From Omphalotus guepiniiformis (lineage: Eukaryota > Basidiomycota > Agaricomycetes > Agaricales > Omphalotaceae): 64,000 nt of DNA. Location: the NCBI GenBank assembly GCA_028554645.1, contig JAQOOI010000079.1, forward strand, positions 372,001 through 436,000, read 5' to 3'. The notes under the pieces are model-generated. The model worked only from the letters and a program-made list of their open reading frames with translations, searched no databases and was not told where the DNA came from. Made by a program: the position numbers and the translations under genes. Below, piece by piece: positions 41,692-54,313 of this stretch (positions are counted from its first letter, which is position 1; every line of letters begins with the position of its first letter).

Positions 41692-44600
41692 AACGCCTTG
41701 CTTATCTTCAAAATCGCAGTAATCTTTTGTAGAGTGGCCACAGGAAACAGCGATTTCGAGTGAAAAAAGTTGTGGGGGGGGGTAACAGCGTGATTCTTTA
41801 CAGCCTTTAATACTCGATTATCACGGGTGTTCGGGTGCTTGTATATCGCAAGAGTGGCAGCCGATGAGCAGTTCGTCTTCGCACGAAGAAAGAGATGTAC
41901 GTGGATGAGGGAGAGTCTCGTGTAAGATGAAGGAAGAAAGGAAGAAGAAGGGGGGAAGGAGGAATCAACGAATCTGACCGAGAGAACAATAATAATTCCT
42001 CTCCCCCCGTAGATCTACCGGCGAGGTACTTCCGAATTCGTCTACTCGGTGCCATCTCCGTTTACCGAAAGGTCCCATATCGGGAAGTCATCCTCCGGTG
42101 GGCATACTGAGTGATGTGTCGTGCGACACGTCGCCGGACAGGTTTCTTCTTTGCTTTACGACCGCTACCAGCTTATCCGAGCCCATTGCTACGGAGACGA
42201 AATGAAAAGGTTTGACACATTACCAGGGGAGGACCTTTACCAGCCTTTACCTCACTGGTACTTGAAGTCAAAAAATTTAGTCGAGGCTCGGCGGATTACC
42301 TTAGCCAAACAAAACGAATTTGTCTACAGTCTGGCTTCTTTCTTTCATCTGTTGCGCAGTCTAGCTAGTCTAGGTTATAGCTATGTACTACACTCTGCGC
42401 TCGACTTATGATTACCGTCATACGGCGCACGCAACGTCCTGCAACGTCCTGCAACCGGCAAACGAATGTCCCTACGATCGTCGCTGACTGCGTTCAGGTT
42501 GGCAACGGTGTCTCCTTCGATTCGCCGCTCTTTTACCCTGTCCAATTGAACACTCTCCGACTCAACAAAACTGAAGGAAAGAATACATAGGGGACGACGT
42601 CTACTTGACAGGATCGAGAGGTCGAGACGAGAATAACAAGGTCACCTGCCGACATGTCCGGGACCAGTCGCCAATTGTATGTGATGTGTTTTTTCTGATT
42701 CTACAAGTTTCCTCGACAGTATGTACATATCATCTCAGTATCTATCTATCTCCTTCTAGTTCTTGCATTGTTCTTTTTGACGTTTTTTTTTCCAGGCTCG
42801 CTTAGATTTCATCGAATTTGTAGCTTACCTGTACAACACGTTCGATGAACAGGAGTGAACAAGGCCGCATCCTACTCCTACTCCTACATACTCCTAGTTC
42901 GAGCACCCCCTGGACCCCTTCAACTTACTTGAGCCCTCGGATACACCATTTCACGTACCCTTCAAGCCGCAAGTTATGTAAAACATTCCAATCACCATTC
43001 TTTCCACCATCCGAAAACTTTCCGTACCCGCAGCAATGTTTCAGCAACGTCAACGGAATGGTTACATAGCGTACATAGCGTCCCCGTCAAACTGTCTTCA
43101 AGCTCCATAATTAACGTCTTTCCTTCGCTTATACACGTCCTTGTCAGTTTTGAAACCCCAGCATCAACAATCACGATTTGACATCCGTCAATACTGAATA
43201 AATCGGAATATCACCACGAACTTCCGGATTCCGGTGTAAATCACGGAACCTCCGCTCGGACACCTATTCTCTCGGTAATCACGTACACCAAAGCCATTCC
43301 ATCTCCGTTTCGCACATACCGTATCTCAAACTCCATCCATTGATCCTTCGGATTCAAGCGCTCGTTAACGCAAACATATAAGCACCATCACTCTATTGAC
43401 ATTCACCCTACACTACACATGCATCTGCGCTAGACCCGATGACAGAAGTAAGTGTCTCCATATGACAACGTATCAAAAAAAAACAAGCTTAACAATATAA
43501 ACATTGTCTCTCCCTAGGCTTACTCGCTTCCTCGCTCATCGCACCTCCCTAACCAAAACCTCCGAACCTCCGAACCTCCGTTCCTCACCTTCCCTCTAGA
43601 AAGGTCCACCAAGAACCCACCCCAAGACCCTGCACACGGGGTGGACCCATATGCACCCACCCCGAAGGTGTACTTCGGCCTTCGGACACCCTTCGGACAA
43701 CTCCCATAGAACACATCGAACACATCGAACATCGTGAAACATCGTCATGATCGACAATGCCGAAACGGCTACTTTGATTTCAGGATTCAGAACCGTATGG
43801 CACTGTAATTGAAAGACTCCGACTCCGCGCTAGAATCCTTTCGATGGGAGGTAGCCTGACCTGACCCGGGCCACTGCGTATCCGGAATTTCGGGTTGCGG
43901 GAAGTCCTCCACCCTCCACTCTTTTCTCCGAAAAACGCTTCCGAGGTTTAAGTTGAGTTAAGTATGGTACTTCATTGAATAACAGACTATTCGCCATTCC
44001 GCTCCTTCTCCTTATCCACCCACGCCGAGTAACTTACATATTCTCTTCCACTAGACTTCCAGCTTCCAGTTTCGCACTTCCCTTCCCTTCCCTTCGCTCG
44101 CGCCACAAAACAGAATAGCATATCCGTTCCTCAAATTTGGCGTCCTTCCGCCCGGGAGAACTTTCATTCCGAAAACCTTATCTCTCTCTTCTCTCTTTTC
44201 TCTTCGCTTTTCTACTTTCGTACATCTCAGTCTCTCGTCTTCCGCTCCGAGTGTCTTCTCAAACCCCGTCATTATGAACAGGAGAAGTGTAAATAATTAA
44301 AGAAACTCCCTGGCAGGGGCCAGACTCTCAAGACCACTTCGACTTCGACTTCTTCGTTGATCCTTTCGATCTATCATCTATCATATCATTCGTCCGATGT
44401 ATGAAATTCTAATACATGAACGCAGATGAACGCCCACATTAATTATCGCACATCTCCTGCTGCTTCTCCCATCTTTGATTTTGAAGAACAAAAAAACACG
44501 ACTGAGTACTGATCCTTGGCGCTGGCCTTCACTAGCACTCTCCTCATCACACACATGGCTCCCGATGTAAGAAGTTCAAGGATATTTTAGTTCGTGTCTT

Positions 44601-45929
44601 CTGATTCTCAAGTTTGATCATGTTCCGATCTAATGAATCATGATGCACAGCTTACAGGCGAACCTTCACATACATAGTACATACATACTTACAACACAGG
44701 TACAGTGTACTATATCTCTCTCTCTCAATGAATTCACGACATACAGTGCTATAGTAATAACAATCTGTAGGTACATAGATCAAGTTTCTCCCGCTCCCTC
44801 ACTGGCACGACAAATCAATCACATCCATCATCAAAGAGTCAAGCTTCAAGCTTCAAGACCAACTCACCTGTCCTGCCATGGTCTCTTCTCTTCTCGCCCT
44901 ACAAATCCCCTCGAACAAGCCGAACGATCTCAAAATCGAACGCCGCTCTTAGCTCTACGTGTTTATTCAATTCATTAAAGACTCAAGAATCGACATTCCA
45001 TTCCGAACGCCAACGCAGATTCACAGCCCAAAAGAAAATGTCGATATACAAATAACTTATATAAGTATATGAAATAATCTCCTACACCTCGCTGCTTAAA
45101 TCGCGTCATGGGCCGATCAGGATTCAGGAAGAAAGAACCACCGTATGATGTACTTACTGTATTACTACGTGGAACTCCGCAATACATCTCCAGACTCCTG
45201 ACCAGTACCTACAAATACAATTCAATGAACTAAGTTTCAATTGATCCCTCTCATATGCATCAACCTCTAATCGCTCGGCGAAGTAAAAATACCAACAGCC
45301 AACAGCGCCGCTGAAGTCTATATATGACTCATAAATTTATTCAAAAGACCCCTCCTGAGCCGCTGAGCACAGAACAGAACAAAATCTGATAACGCTGATC
45401 ATAAATCACGATAAGTACCAACAAAGCTACAAACTTCTACGATCATGATTCGCATCCAGTGCTATGTAGCACACCCACGAACGACGATCTATGTACACCT
45501 TTCAAGTTCACCATTCGATCTGTACAGCAATCCAATTCACTATTCAATATTCAATAATCATCATCGATAGATATCCCGATCTATGTTCATCAAGGTTCAA
45601 ATAGAAGATACTCATCATTACAGTCCATATACCATACACCCACGGCCTCATCTGTAGACTGCGTCATCCTACACCTATCTGTACACGTCCACGGTAATTA
45701 CTTCCAAGAGATTCCGAACAACTACGCAATTGCGATAAGAATAATCATCCGCTGACGGATACTTCCTAGAAGCCGGCGACGTAATCTCAGCACAGGCCAG
45801 TAGCCATTTCCTCTGTGTCCCGTCTTCAGACTATTTTGGAATCCTGGACTTCGCCATCCGATGTTCGAACTACAAAATTAGCAATTCGCAAAAATTCGCT
45901 GAAAAAAACAAATGTGACCACTTCTTACA
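41692..45929. other. Gene-poor stretch
   Basis: 4.2 kb in which no open frame over ~110 aa or recognisable motif is found on either strand. The part next to 41691 is the MAPK upstream region (pyrimidine/purine tracts, G run at 41775). A non-coding RNA gene cannot be excluded. Confidence 0.45.
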
Positions 45930-46012
45930 GGTCCAACCAGGACTCGAACCTGGGTCATGAGAAATACTGATTACATCAGAATCTCATGTGATAACCTCTA
46001 CACTATTGGACC
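45930..46012 (-). tRNA. tRNA-Gln (anticodon CUG), third copy, inverted
   Basis: The minus strand gives the same mature sequence as 37191 and 37954, with a shorter 12-nt intron after position 37. The flanks are unrelated to the other two copies. Confidence 0.9.
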
Positions 46013-47889
46013 ACGGTTATGTTTTCGTTTGTCAGAGTCAATATGAGTCATTGTTTTCGGAGAGAACGTGGATCGAGAGGGTCAACTTGATTCATTTGAA
46101 GAACACAGTAATTTCAGAATTTTATGCGACCACCACTGGACGCCGTGCAAGGGGAATATCGTTATCCATTGCAAGCTTAGGATTGAAGTCCACCTGGAGA
46201 CCTCACTCCTGTATCCGGTGTACTTTGCACGACAGTACTTATGAGCGAGGTTCTCTATAAGTACAGTACATGCTGCATGCATCCTGACAAAGGTCACGAT
46301 TAAAGCCATCATTAATCCTGGATCCATCCGTGCGCTCCGCGATCTACACATCCTGGACCCTGACAAATACCACCCAAAATACATGTAACGTCGGTAAGAT
46401 TTTAGTATATCCCTTCTTAATATACACCACCAATCAGCGAATCGTCCCAAGACCTTGTGTTTCTCTGAGCTCACGGCCGGTCATCACGTCGTCTGAGAAG
46501 ATACGCGCACCGCGGTGCTGGCAGTGATAGGTATCCCGGACATACAGTCTTTCAAGTACTTACTTACTGTACATGAAGCACGAAACACCCCGGAATCAAG
46601 ATCGGTCAGGACCACAACAGTAACATACCTTGATCTTCGTATCTCTAGTGACGTGATCATCCACATTACTCAGTGTACCGAGTCGTATGAGATTTGAGAA
46701 TGGCATTGGAGACGAAATGCACCCAGCCTAACACCGGGCATCACGGGGGTGCATACATGGCTCCCTCCTCGGATTCTCGAACCAGAAGATCTTGATTAAG
46801 ATTTCAAGCACTACAATGCCTATGTATACCAAGAAAGTTCTGCGAGACTTACGGGATCACCAAATTGCTGAGTCGATACCTCAAAGACTCGGGTTTTGAA
46901 AATCGTTTGCTTCATTCAGTCATCGACTCATCGTCGAACAGGAAACCCAAAGCCTGTATACGCGTAGGCTTATCGAACCAATCAAAGATAAGTACATAAG
47001 TACCCGCAGCACCAAGTGAATACGAACATACATATTTCCATACCGTCATTGAAACGTCTCAGAGACAAAGAAAGGGTTCTACTTCCAGACGCTCCTACGG
47101 TTGACCTCAAGGACAAGGTCTATTCTGACTTGATCGAACGTCGCTTTTGATGACACCTTCCTGATTAGGTACATACGCTTGGGGTCCTGGCACTCCGTGA
47201 CTATTCCGTGTTACATTTACCATAGAACGTGGTCCATGTTCCGTTCACAAGACGAGCGATGGAAGCTGCCGGGAACGATGATATGGGTGAGGGATGCACG
47301 GGTGTAAATGGTGAGGGTGGGCCTGAGTTGGTGGAACGGCGGCAGTAGCAGCCACCATTGATGTTGTATACACGCACGACCAGATATGCGTTATTGACGC
47401 ACGCATCTTCTTTGTTGTTTCCGGTACCACCGTGCTCTTGGCTGACCCCAATGTAGCGCCTGTCGCTGAGGGTATAGAGGAGTGAAGGAGGGAGAGGTCC
47501 CGGTGCTCATTGAGTGAGGGACAAGAAAAAGAGGAACGGGGCGAGGAAGAGGGCGGTGTGCAAAAGGGCCTCTCGAGTTAATGCTGATATAAACGGCGGC
47601 GTAAACGAGCGTTGTTCCCGATCAGGGATCGTGAGCGCGGTGAGTAGGGCCCTCGAGAGACCATTCCTCTTAGCTGATACCTCAGTTAGGACCCCTGAGG
47701 CATCCGTTTAGCCTCGTATCGAGCCCGCCACCCAGCCGCCACCTGCGCACGTCGGTGGCACTCTGTTCACCCGGTCCATGGACGCGACTCATGGGGTATG
47801 TCACATCGGTGAGTGACATTATGCTATAGGACCCCGTCATTACTAAACATCATCCGATCAAGTCAAAACAGACCTTGTCCTCCAGGACA

Positions 47890-48190
47890 ACCGTACGCTC
47901 CAGTATCTTGAATACACTTGCTCCACCACCAGCGGGAACTGAGGTCGTATTCGCATCCCCATCATACTGTCAATGTTATCCGTCTAAAGTTTCAGCTTCC
48001 AGCAGACTCCATGCTCCATATAAACATCGAGTCAATACAAGACGCCCCAGTAGTATCTTGAATATACTCAGTGCTCCACCAGCGGGAAGTGAGGTCGTTT
48101 TCGTTTTCGCATCGGATGATCCCTATATCATATTGTTATCCTTAAACTTCAGGCTGCCAGCAGACTCCGTGCTCCATGTAAACATCAACC
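47890..48190. repeat. Imperfect ~145-bp tandem duplication
   Basis: 'agtatcttgaata', 'ccaccagcggga', 'gaggtcgt', 'cagcagactcc', 'tgctccat' and 'aaacatc' recur in the same order in 47895-48025 and 48040-48190. One frame stays open through both (137 aa), but the divergence and indels do not clearly favour coding. Confidence 0.6.
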
Positions 48191-50189
48191 AAAGGTATTG
48201 CGTCACAGCTAACCTATCATTAGAATCTATGTATATCTATACAAATGCAGGGCAGGCTCAACTTAACGTGGATTTGAAACCGGTCTGAACGAATCCTAAA
48301 AGCACCCTTTCCTGTTATTCTCGTAAGGTATCGGGCGGGAAGAAGTCACTCAAGTAGATGACCCCGAGAGAACAACAGAATTGAATCAACAGTTATAGCT
48401 GTTGCACGGAAATAACCCCAAGCTGAGCAATACACCTATCATTCCTTCCGTAAGATGAGAATGAGTGAGAGAGAAGTGTACCGTTAACGTTATCTTCTAA
48501 AACCTCCTTGAATGACGTTCCCTGGTCCGTATCGCATCGCATTGGTCGAGAAAAAGTTCTTGGGGTGGCAGAACAGGCCTGGGGATGGGATTAAAGTTCA
48601 GACGGAGTCAAAACGGAGTCTGAAAAGCCTCGGCGTCGTGCCCTTCGCCCCTCTGAACTAACATCGATCATCTGCGCATTCCCAATTTCCCATCCGCCTC
48701 GTTCTTGGAGAACAGCCCCGCACGAAGGGTCTGTGTTATCACAAAGCACGTTCGTTCGTTCTACAGCTTGAAGCTTTTTCAATCAATTTGGGAGAACGTC
48801 ACGGTGCTGTTCTTGGTGCTGTTCGTGGCGGAGTTAGGCCTAGGCTAATCAGTGCTACTGGGTAAGCATGTATGCACCCATTGTATTTGTATTTCGCCCA
48901 TTTCGCCCGTGCAATGATTATGATGTATGAACTGATCACTTGATTGACCACGTACAGGTCCTACAGGACTTTCAAGGGGCTAGCGAAGGCAGCTGAACAA
49001 CCAAAACCGGAATAGGATCGCGAACGCACGACGACTCGAGTAGTCTAGCATGACTAGTGACTAGCCGGGGCCTCGTCAGATCCTTGTGTACTAGGCTATG
49101 CCAGCTATACCAAGTTCGGTAGTTCGGTGGGTTCGGTCAAGTTCGGTCAAAACGCGCCGTTCATCTCAAAACCCGTCCGTACCCGTAAGATCGTTCTTCA
49201 AAGACATGCAGTGCCTTTCTTTCATTTTAACACCGAAATTCTGGGGTTATTGCCGCCATGAGCCACCCTTAGCTTTAGCGACGATTTTTTATGAAGAAGG
49301 CGGGACTACAAATCGTCGATCGTCGACAGCTGTATGGCGGGACTCCCCATGGTCGGTAATATGTATGTATGTATATCTCTGGCTAATTTCGAGTCATTTT
49401 CTGCCTTGCCCCTCGCCTACGTACGATACTAATGTGCATGCAGTATATTCTTCTGATGGCCTAACAGTGCGTGCTCTCTCTTATTCTTTTTTTATAACAA
49501 ATGACACAGTTCTGACATAAGACCGCCCTTCTTTCCAGAACCGTACAAGGTCACAGCACGTACACGCGTCATTCCCGGGCTCTACTATGTATTCAACAAA
49601 AAACACGCGTTTTCAACGACTTTCTGAACCCTGGTTGATATGTTTCTTTATGTGGGTATGTAGGCTGTTGATATGATCTACGTACCTTCCTGAGTCCTGA
49701 CGCGGTTCGGTTCTGATTGAAGGTCACGGTTAGGTAAATTGGAAAAACTCGTGTATTCCCAAAAACAGACCAGAAGTGGGTTTTACGCTTCAAGTGCCTG
49801 GACTGTCTGGACTTTGGGATCCCTGTACCTACCGAAGCGCGGTATACAATGGTCTATATGGCCCGAATGAACGATTCTTCTTTGTCAATTTGTCCAAGCT
49901 GAAGCCATATCTAAAATGCCCTTTGACCAGGAAAAGATAAGTAAAGGAACGTGTTCCCAAAACTTCCGCTTACATCGCCGGCGGCTGCAGTAACTTGTAA
50001 CTTCGTGGGCAATGCTCTGCCTCGGCTATGTAGAGGAACCGACAGCACTTGGAGCTTCAAATAGTAATCATTCGATTACGGTGCGCTTTTACATATTCAG
50101 TCATCGACTAACCCTGAGGCTTGGAAGGCTGTTATCCGAGGGGCTTCTTCTCGGTTTACGAGAAGGAGCATTGTTTTCTGGGATATAAG

Positions 50190-50198
50190 TATAAAAGG
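50190..50198 (+). promoter_or_regulatory. TATA box of the DUF6699-type gene
   Basis: TATAAAAGG 104 bases upstream of the ATG at 50302, in an otherwise TATA-poor region. Confidence 0.55.
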
Positions 50199-50301
50199 CC
50201 TTGCTAGACTGACCGACCCTAGGCAACCCCCGCTTCATAAACCCGATTCGTTTACCTCTGTACATACAGTGTAGGGAGGGAGGTTTTTTTGCTTATCAGT
50301 C

Positions 50302-51623
50302 ATGGCGTCCTATCTACGAAGCATTTTCGGAAGCAACAGCAATGATTCTAGCCCTCGGGTCTCTTCGAAGGATAACGGTGGTCGTCGTTCAAAAAGCCAC
50401 AGATCAGAAAAGCATTCTAGGTCACGTAGTTGCAGTATGTCTCAAGTCTACGCTGCGTATCCTCCTACTACTGTGGTCGCTCCAGTACCAAATTCATCAT
50501 CTCGAGGATACACTCTTTCTTCTCAAGCTAAACATCCCTCGCCTTTACGATTCAATGCATATGATTCTTCTACGATTTCATCCAAGACACGACCTACACG
50601 ACCTCTCGAGTTGCCTTCAGGGACAGTCAGCTATCAGTCGGGCGATACATGTAAGTGGTTCACATTACTTACTGACGTTTGATCTTACCACGAAATTCCG
50701 TTCTAGTCTTTCCTTATCCGATATACACGCCCACCTTATCGACTTCCTCTCGGACGAATTCTGGTTCTTCTTTATATACGTCATCTGCATCTGGACATGG
50801 GCATCCCACATACAGTTCAAGTCACCACGGGCATCGGCCTCCCATGACACCACGTACTTCGAGTTCTGGGAGTGTACCGAAGAGACCTGCTTTAAAGCAG
50901 ACTCACACCTGGCACGCTACCGAATCTAATTCTAATTCACGTAAGTACTCTTCCTTTTGCTGTTTTTCCTTTCAATAAGTATCTCACGATCAAACAGGAC
51001 CAGGACCTCCTCATGCGCACGTATCATTCGTTAACCCGAAACGTCCCTCAACGCTACACATGCACCCACTCTTTGCTTCATCTCATTATAACCGTGCACC
51101 TATCTCCTATGACGTACTCTACCCGCCTTCCCCACGTACCATAGTCGATCGAAACACACGTACAGCCGTACCCTCACATACACTTTCCCAACCAGCAACA
51201 GATCCACCTACACTATCCAGACTAACCCTCCGAATCGAAAAATTACCTTGGGCAGTCATCGTCGAGAGTAAACCGCCGAGATCAGCTGCAAAGTTTTATA
51301 TCGGTGATACCTCCCCTTCCGGCGGCGGCGCATATAACAGTAACAACAGTACACCCGTAACGAACATCGACGTGCTTAATGCTCTATATCAAACTCTTTC
51401 CCAGAGGGCGACTAAAGAAGAGTGGGAAGCACTTGGGAAGGGAAGTCATGCGCAGCGAAAGATTAGTAGGGCTTATGATAGGAGGTGTAGAGCTTTGGGA
51501 GGTGGATGGGATGGTGGGATATGTAGGATTGATTGGTTGGGTGAGAAGACGAGATTGGTTGGTGTTGAGGTTGATTCGAAGGGTGGGTGTCAGGAGGGGA
51601 AACTTGTTTTTGCGAAGCCCTGA
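50302..51623 (+). CDS. DUF6699-type protein
   Basis: Three exons in phase (50302-50650, 50707-50940, 50998-51623) give 402 aa. Residues 1-~220 are Ser/Thr/Pro/Tyr/His-rich and probably disordered (SKSHRSEKHSRSRSCSMS; YTSSASGHGHPTYSSSHH). The C-terminal ~150 residues carry the pattern of this basidiomycete family: LRIEKLPWAVIVESKP, VTNIDVLNALYQTLSQRA, WEALGKG, AYDRRCRALGGG, CRIDWLGEKTRLVGVEVD. The function of the domain is not known. A TATA box precedes it. I am fairly sure of the domain, less of the exact splice sites. Confidence 0.75.
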
Positions 51624-52545
51624 GCCCTGCTGCCCCTGAGTTTACCTTTGTCAGGGTCAAGAGCCTGCATGCCTTTCTTTCCTTTCTTTTTCCCGGCGGG
51701 TTTATGGACTACGTACGATAGGACTTTCGAGGAACGAACGCAACGCATGCAGGATACATACCTCCTGCGTCGATTCGTTCAGTCTTCTTTGATTCCGAAT
51801 CCCGAGTTATGTATGGGAATGGGATTTGTATGGACATTTACGAAACGTTTAACGAAACGAAACGAAACGAAACACAAAAAACAACATCTTGGGTCATTGG
51901 GTTCATCACTTTTTCTGTCTTCTTTCTTTGTTTTTTCACGCGCACTTCCGGGCATGGCATTCTACCACCCCCACCCCCACCCCCACCCCCACCCTAGTAC
52001 ATACGTACATACATAATTGCCTTGCTTTCCTTGCTCGCCTTGCTACTTACTATTTATTCGAGATCTGTATCATGCTTTGCTTTTGCTTTTGCTTTTACGT
52101 TGTTTTTGTTTCTTATCTTTCGTTTCTTTTGTTGTTCGTCGAGGGTTTCTTTGGGTTGTATTTAGCTTGTACCATACATACATAGTCTCAGTCATCATTC
52201 TGTATCATGAGTCTCCATCTCATCTCGTTTTAGCGACTCCTTCCCTTTCCTTTCCTTTCCGGTTATGTAGTACTTACTTGTTTCGCAATCGTGCGTGTTC
52301 ATTCATTCACTGACAGTGTTTTCAATGGGTACATCGTGTCTTTCTTTCTTTCGTGATATCTCGCTTTGACTTCTTCATGCATAATGAGTCGTTGCACACC
52401 CACTAAGTGATAGGCCAATCCCATAATCAGAAGCACCCGAAACTACGTATATAGACATAATGCAATGCATGAAAGCTGTGGTGTCTTCCTTCAATTAACG
52501 ACAAAATACTATACAAAATGTAACCAACCTCTATAGTGTACGACC
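51624..52545. other. Intergenic between convergent genes
   Basis: 3' flanks of the DUF6699-type gene (+) and GPI8 (-). A (CCCCCA)n run lies at 51967-51993. No gene seen; open frames here lack motifs. Confidence 0.5.
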
Positions 52546-54195
52546 TCAAGACCTCAACCAAACAAAACCCAAAACAACACCGATAATAAGGAACGAACCC
52601 CACGCACGGACACCCAACCATAACCCTCTCGAATCTTTCGTATCTACTCCAACGTGCACGTGTAGTTTCTTTGTTTGTACAGGCGGGCGGGAGCGGGAGC
52701 GGGGGTCTGTCTTTATCGCAGCAGCAGCATCCACCTTCACCTCCTCCACCCCCACCACCCCTTCCTCATCCTCGCCATCCAAATCCAAATCAACATCAAC
52801 AACCCCCCCAAAAAAATCCGTAATAAGCGCTTCCCTCCTTCCCCCTCCCCCTTCCCCACCTTCCCCACCTTCCCCTGTCCCTGACTCCCTAAGTTTCCTC
52901 CCTTCATCCTCCCTCCCAACCCACTCCCCACGTTCACGCCATCCTTCACCTGTACCGTAAGACATCATTGCGGCTCCGCCTCCGAGGGGTCGAGAGAATA
53001 GGTCTGAGCGGACGCCTGGGTGGGATCCGATTTTGGGGACGTTGTATGATGTGAACTGTGGGGAGGGGTTAGTAGGGAAGGGAGGGAGGGAAGGAGGGAA
53101 GGAGGGAGGAGGAAGGGAGGGAAGGAGGGAGGAGGAAGGGAGGGAAGGAGGGGAGACTCACGAGGTCACCCATTGTTAGTCTTGAGGTTTTGTTTACGTG
53201 TTCCATATATTCTAGGACGTAGTGCGTGTAGCTGTCGATGACAGCTACGCCTATATCATTATCGTTCTCATGCTATACCCCCCACCGTTAGTAAAATCGT
53301 AACATCTACACAGACGGAGGAGGGTATAACTCACAGAATACGAATTCTCCCCTTCCAACGAACTCCCCGTAGCCAAAATATTCGGCGAATAAAACTTCGA
53401 ATACATCGTATTCGCCTGACACGTATCAATCATAAAAAAAACCTCATTATACCTCCCCCCTTGCCACATCTGTTCAAACGCATCAGCAATATCATGCGCA
53501 CTAATCTCTTCATTATCCTGAAACTTCAAAAACTCATTTCCACCATGTCCAGTCATATAAACGAAGATATTCGAATTCGAATCTGTCAAAAGGCGTTTTG
53601 ACCTCGGGACGGAAGGGGGTAAGCGGCCAGTGAGGACTCGGAGGAAGTTTTCGGGGGTTACTTCGTAGCCACGGTAGTCGACTTCTATTGGGGGGGTGTA
53701 GAGGTCGAGGTGGTGGTGGGAGTTTGAGTAGATTGAGGATGGGTGGGTGTTGCGGGTGTTGCAGGCTGCGTCGTCGGCTAGCATTAGGATTATGTTGGAG
53801 TCGGGGATTCCGAGACGTTTGACGGTACGGTACCTGTGGGTGGAGAGGGTGAGGAAGAGGGTGAGAGGGTGTGGTTTTTTTTGGAAGTGTGAGGGAGAAA
53901 CGAACATTCCCAAGGCATTTGCCATATGCTATACGATACAATCGTTAAGTACGGACGAGCTCATGAAGCAAACGGAAACACGACATACACGATAATTAAA
54001 CCAATACCTAGACGAACAAACCAACACAGCCCAATTATTCGTATGAGTCGAGGAATTAGAAGAGCCGAAGAAATCTTTGACGATTTTCTCGTTTTCGTTC
54101 TCGTTCTCGTTCTCATTTGAAGCGTTAACGGATAAACAGTATACGAGTAAGACCACACTGCATAGTAATACCCATAGGCATACTTTCTTCGCCAT
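52546..54195 (-). CDS. GPI8: GPI-anchor transamidase catalytic subunit
   Basis: Five exons join in phase (54195-53989, 53928-53906, 53833-53335, 53272-53162, 53055-52546); 449 aa. MAKKVCLWVLLCSVVLLVYC is a signal peptide/anchor, followed by an unusual Asn-Glu repeat. Then SSRYWFNYRHMANALGMYRT, LADDAACNTRN, and VEVDYRGYEVTPENFLRVL-like residues. The catalytic His173 is in YMTGHGG and Cys215 in IDTCQANTMY, as in C13 cysteine proteases. The 23-nt second exon is supported by exact phase and homology. The C-terminus has Gly/Glu-rich low complexity, then a membrane segment (WGSFLIIGVVLGFVWLR). The enzyme transfers preformed GPI to ER proteins as part of the GPI transamidase complex with Gaa1, Gpi16, Gpi17 and Gab1. 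An alternative upstream in-frame ATG exists. It diverges from the HCNGP-like gene. Confidence 0.93.
53056..53161 (-). repeat. G-rich (+ strand) simple repeat filling a GPI8 intron
   Basis: Runs of GGGAGGGA / GGAAGGAGGGA at ~53070-53155 fill most of the last GPI8 intron. On the transcribed RNA the run is pyrimidine-rich, consistent with a long polypyrimidine tract; on the + strand it could form G-quadruplexes. Confidence 0.7.
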
Positions 54196-54313
54196 CGTCC
54201 TCGTCGCGGGAGATGGTCCAGGTAAGAGCATTTGTCCGTTATCGGAGTTCGAATTGTTTCTCTTCATACCTTCCTTCACTTCACTTGACGCAACCCCGGC
54301 CTCTCAACTCAGT
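54196..54313. promoter_or_regulatory. 118-bp divergent promoter, GPI8 / HCNGP-like
   Basis: The two start codons (54195 minus, 54314 plus) are separated by only 118 bases, so the promoters must overlap or lie within the 5' ends. No TATA box is seen. Confidence 0.6.

Larger units (their letters stand above)
46013..50301. other. Gene-poor stretch
   Basis: 4.3 kb without a recognisable gene. It holds a ~145-bp imperfect tandem duplication at ~47890-48190 and, at its right end, the promoter of the DUF6699-type gene. Short frames have no motif. Confidence 0.45.

Noticed and set aside
42121..42411. 96-aa frame in the gene-poor stretch above the MAPK gene
   Set aside because: No recognisable motif and unremarkable length for chance; left out as a gene.
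45988..46474. Overlapping 90-aa (+) and 130-aa (-) frames next to the inverted tRNA
   Set aside because: No motif, no intron pattern, and both strands equally open.
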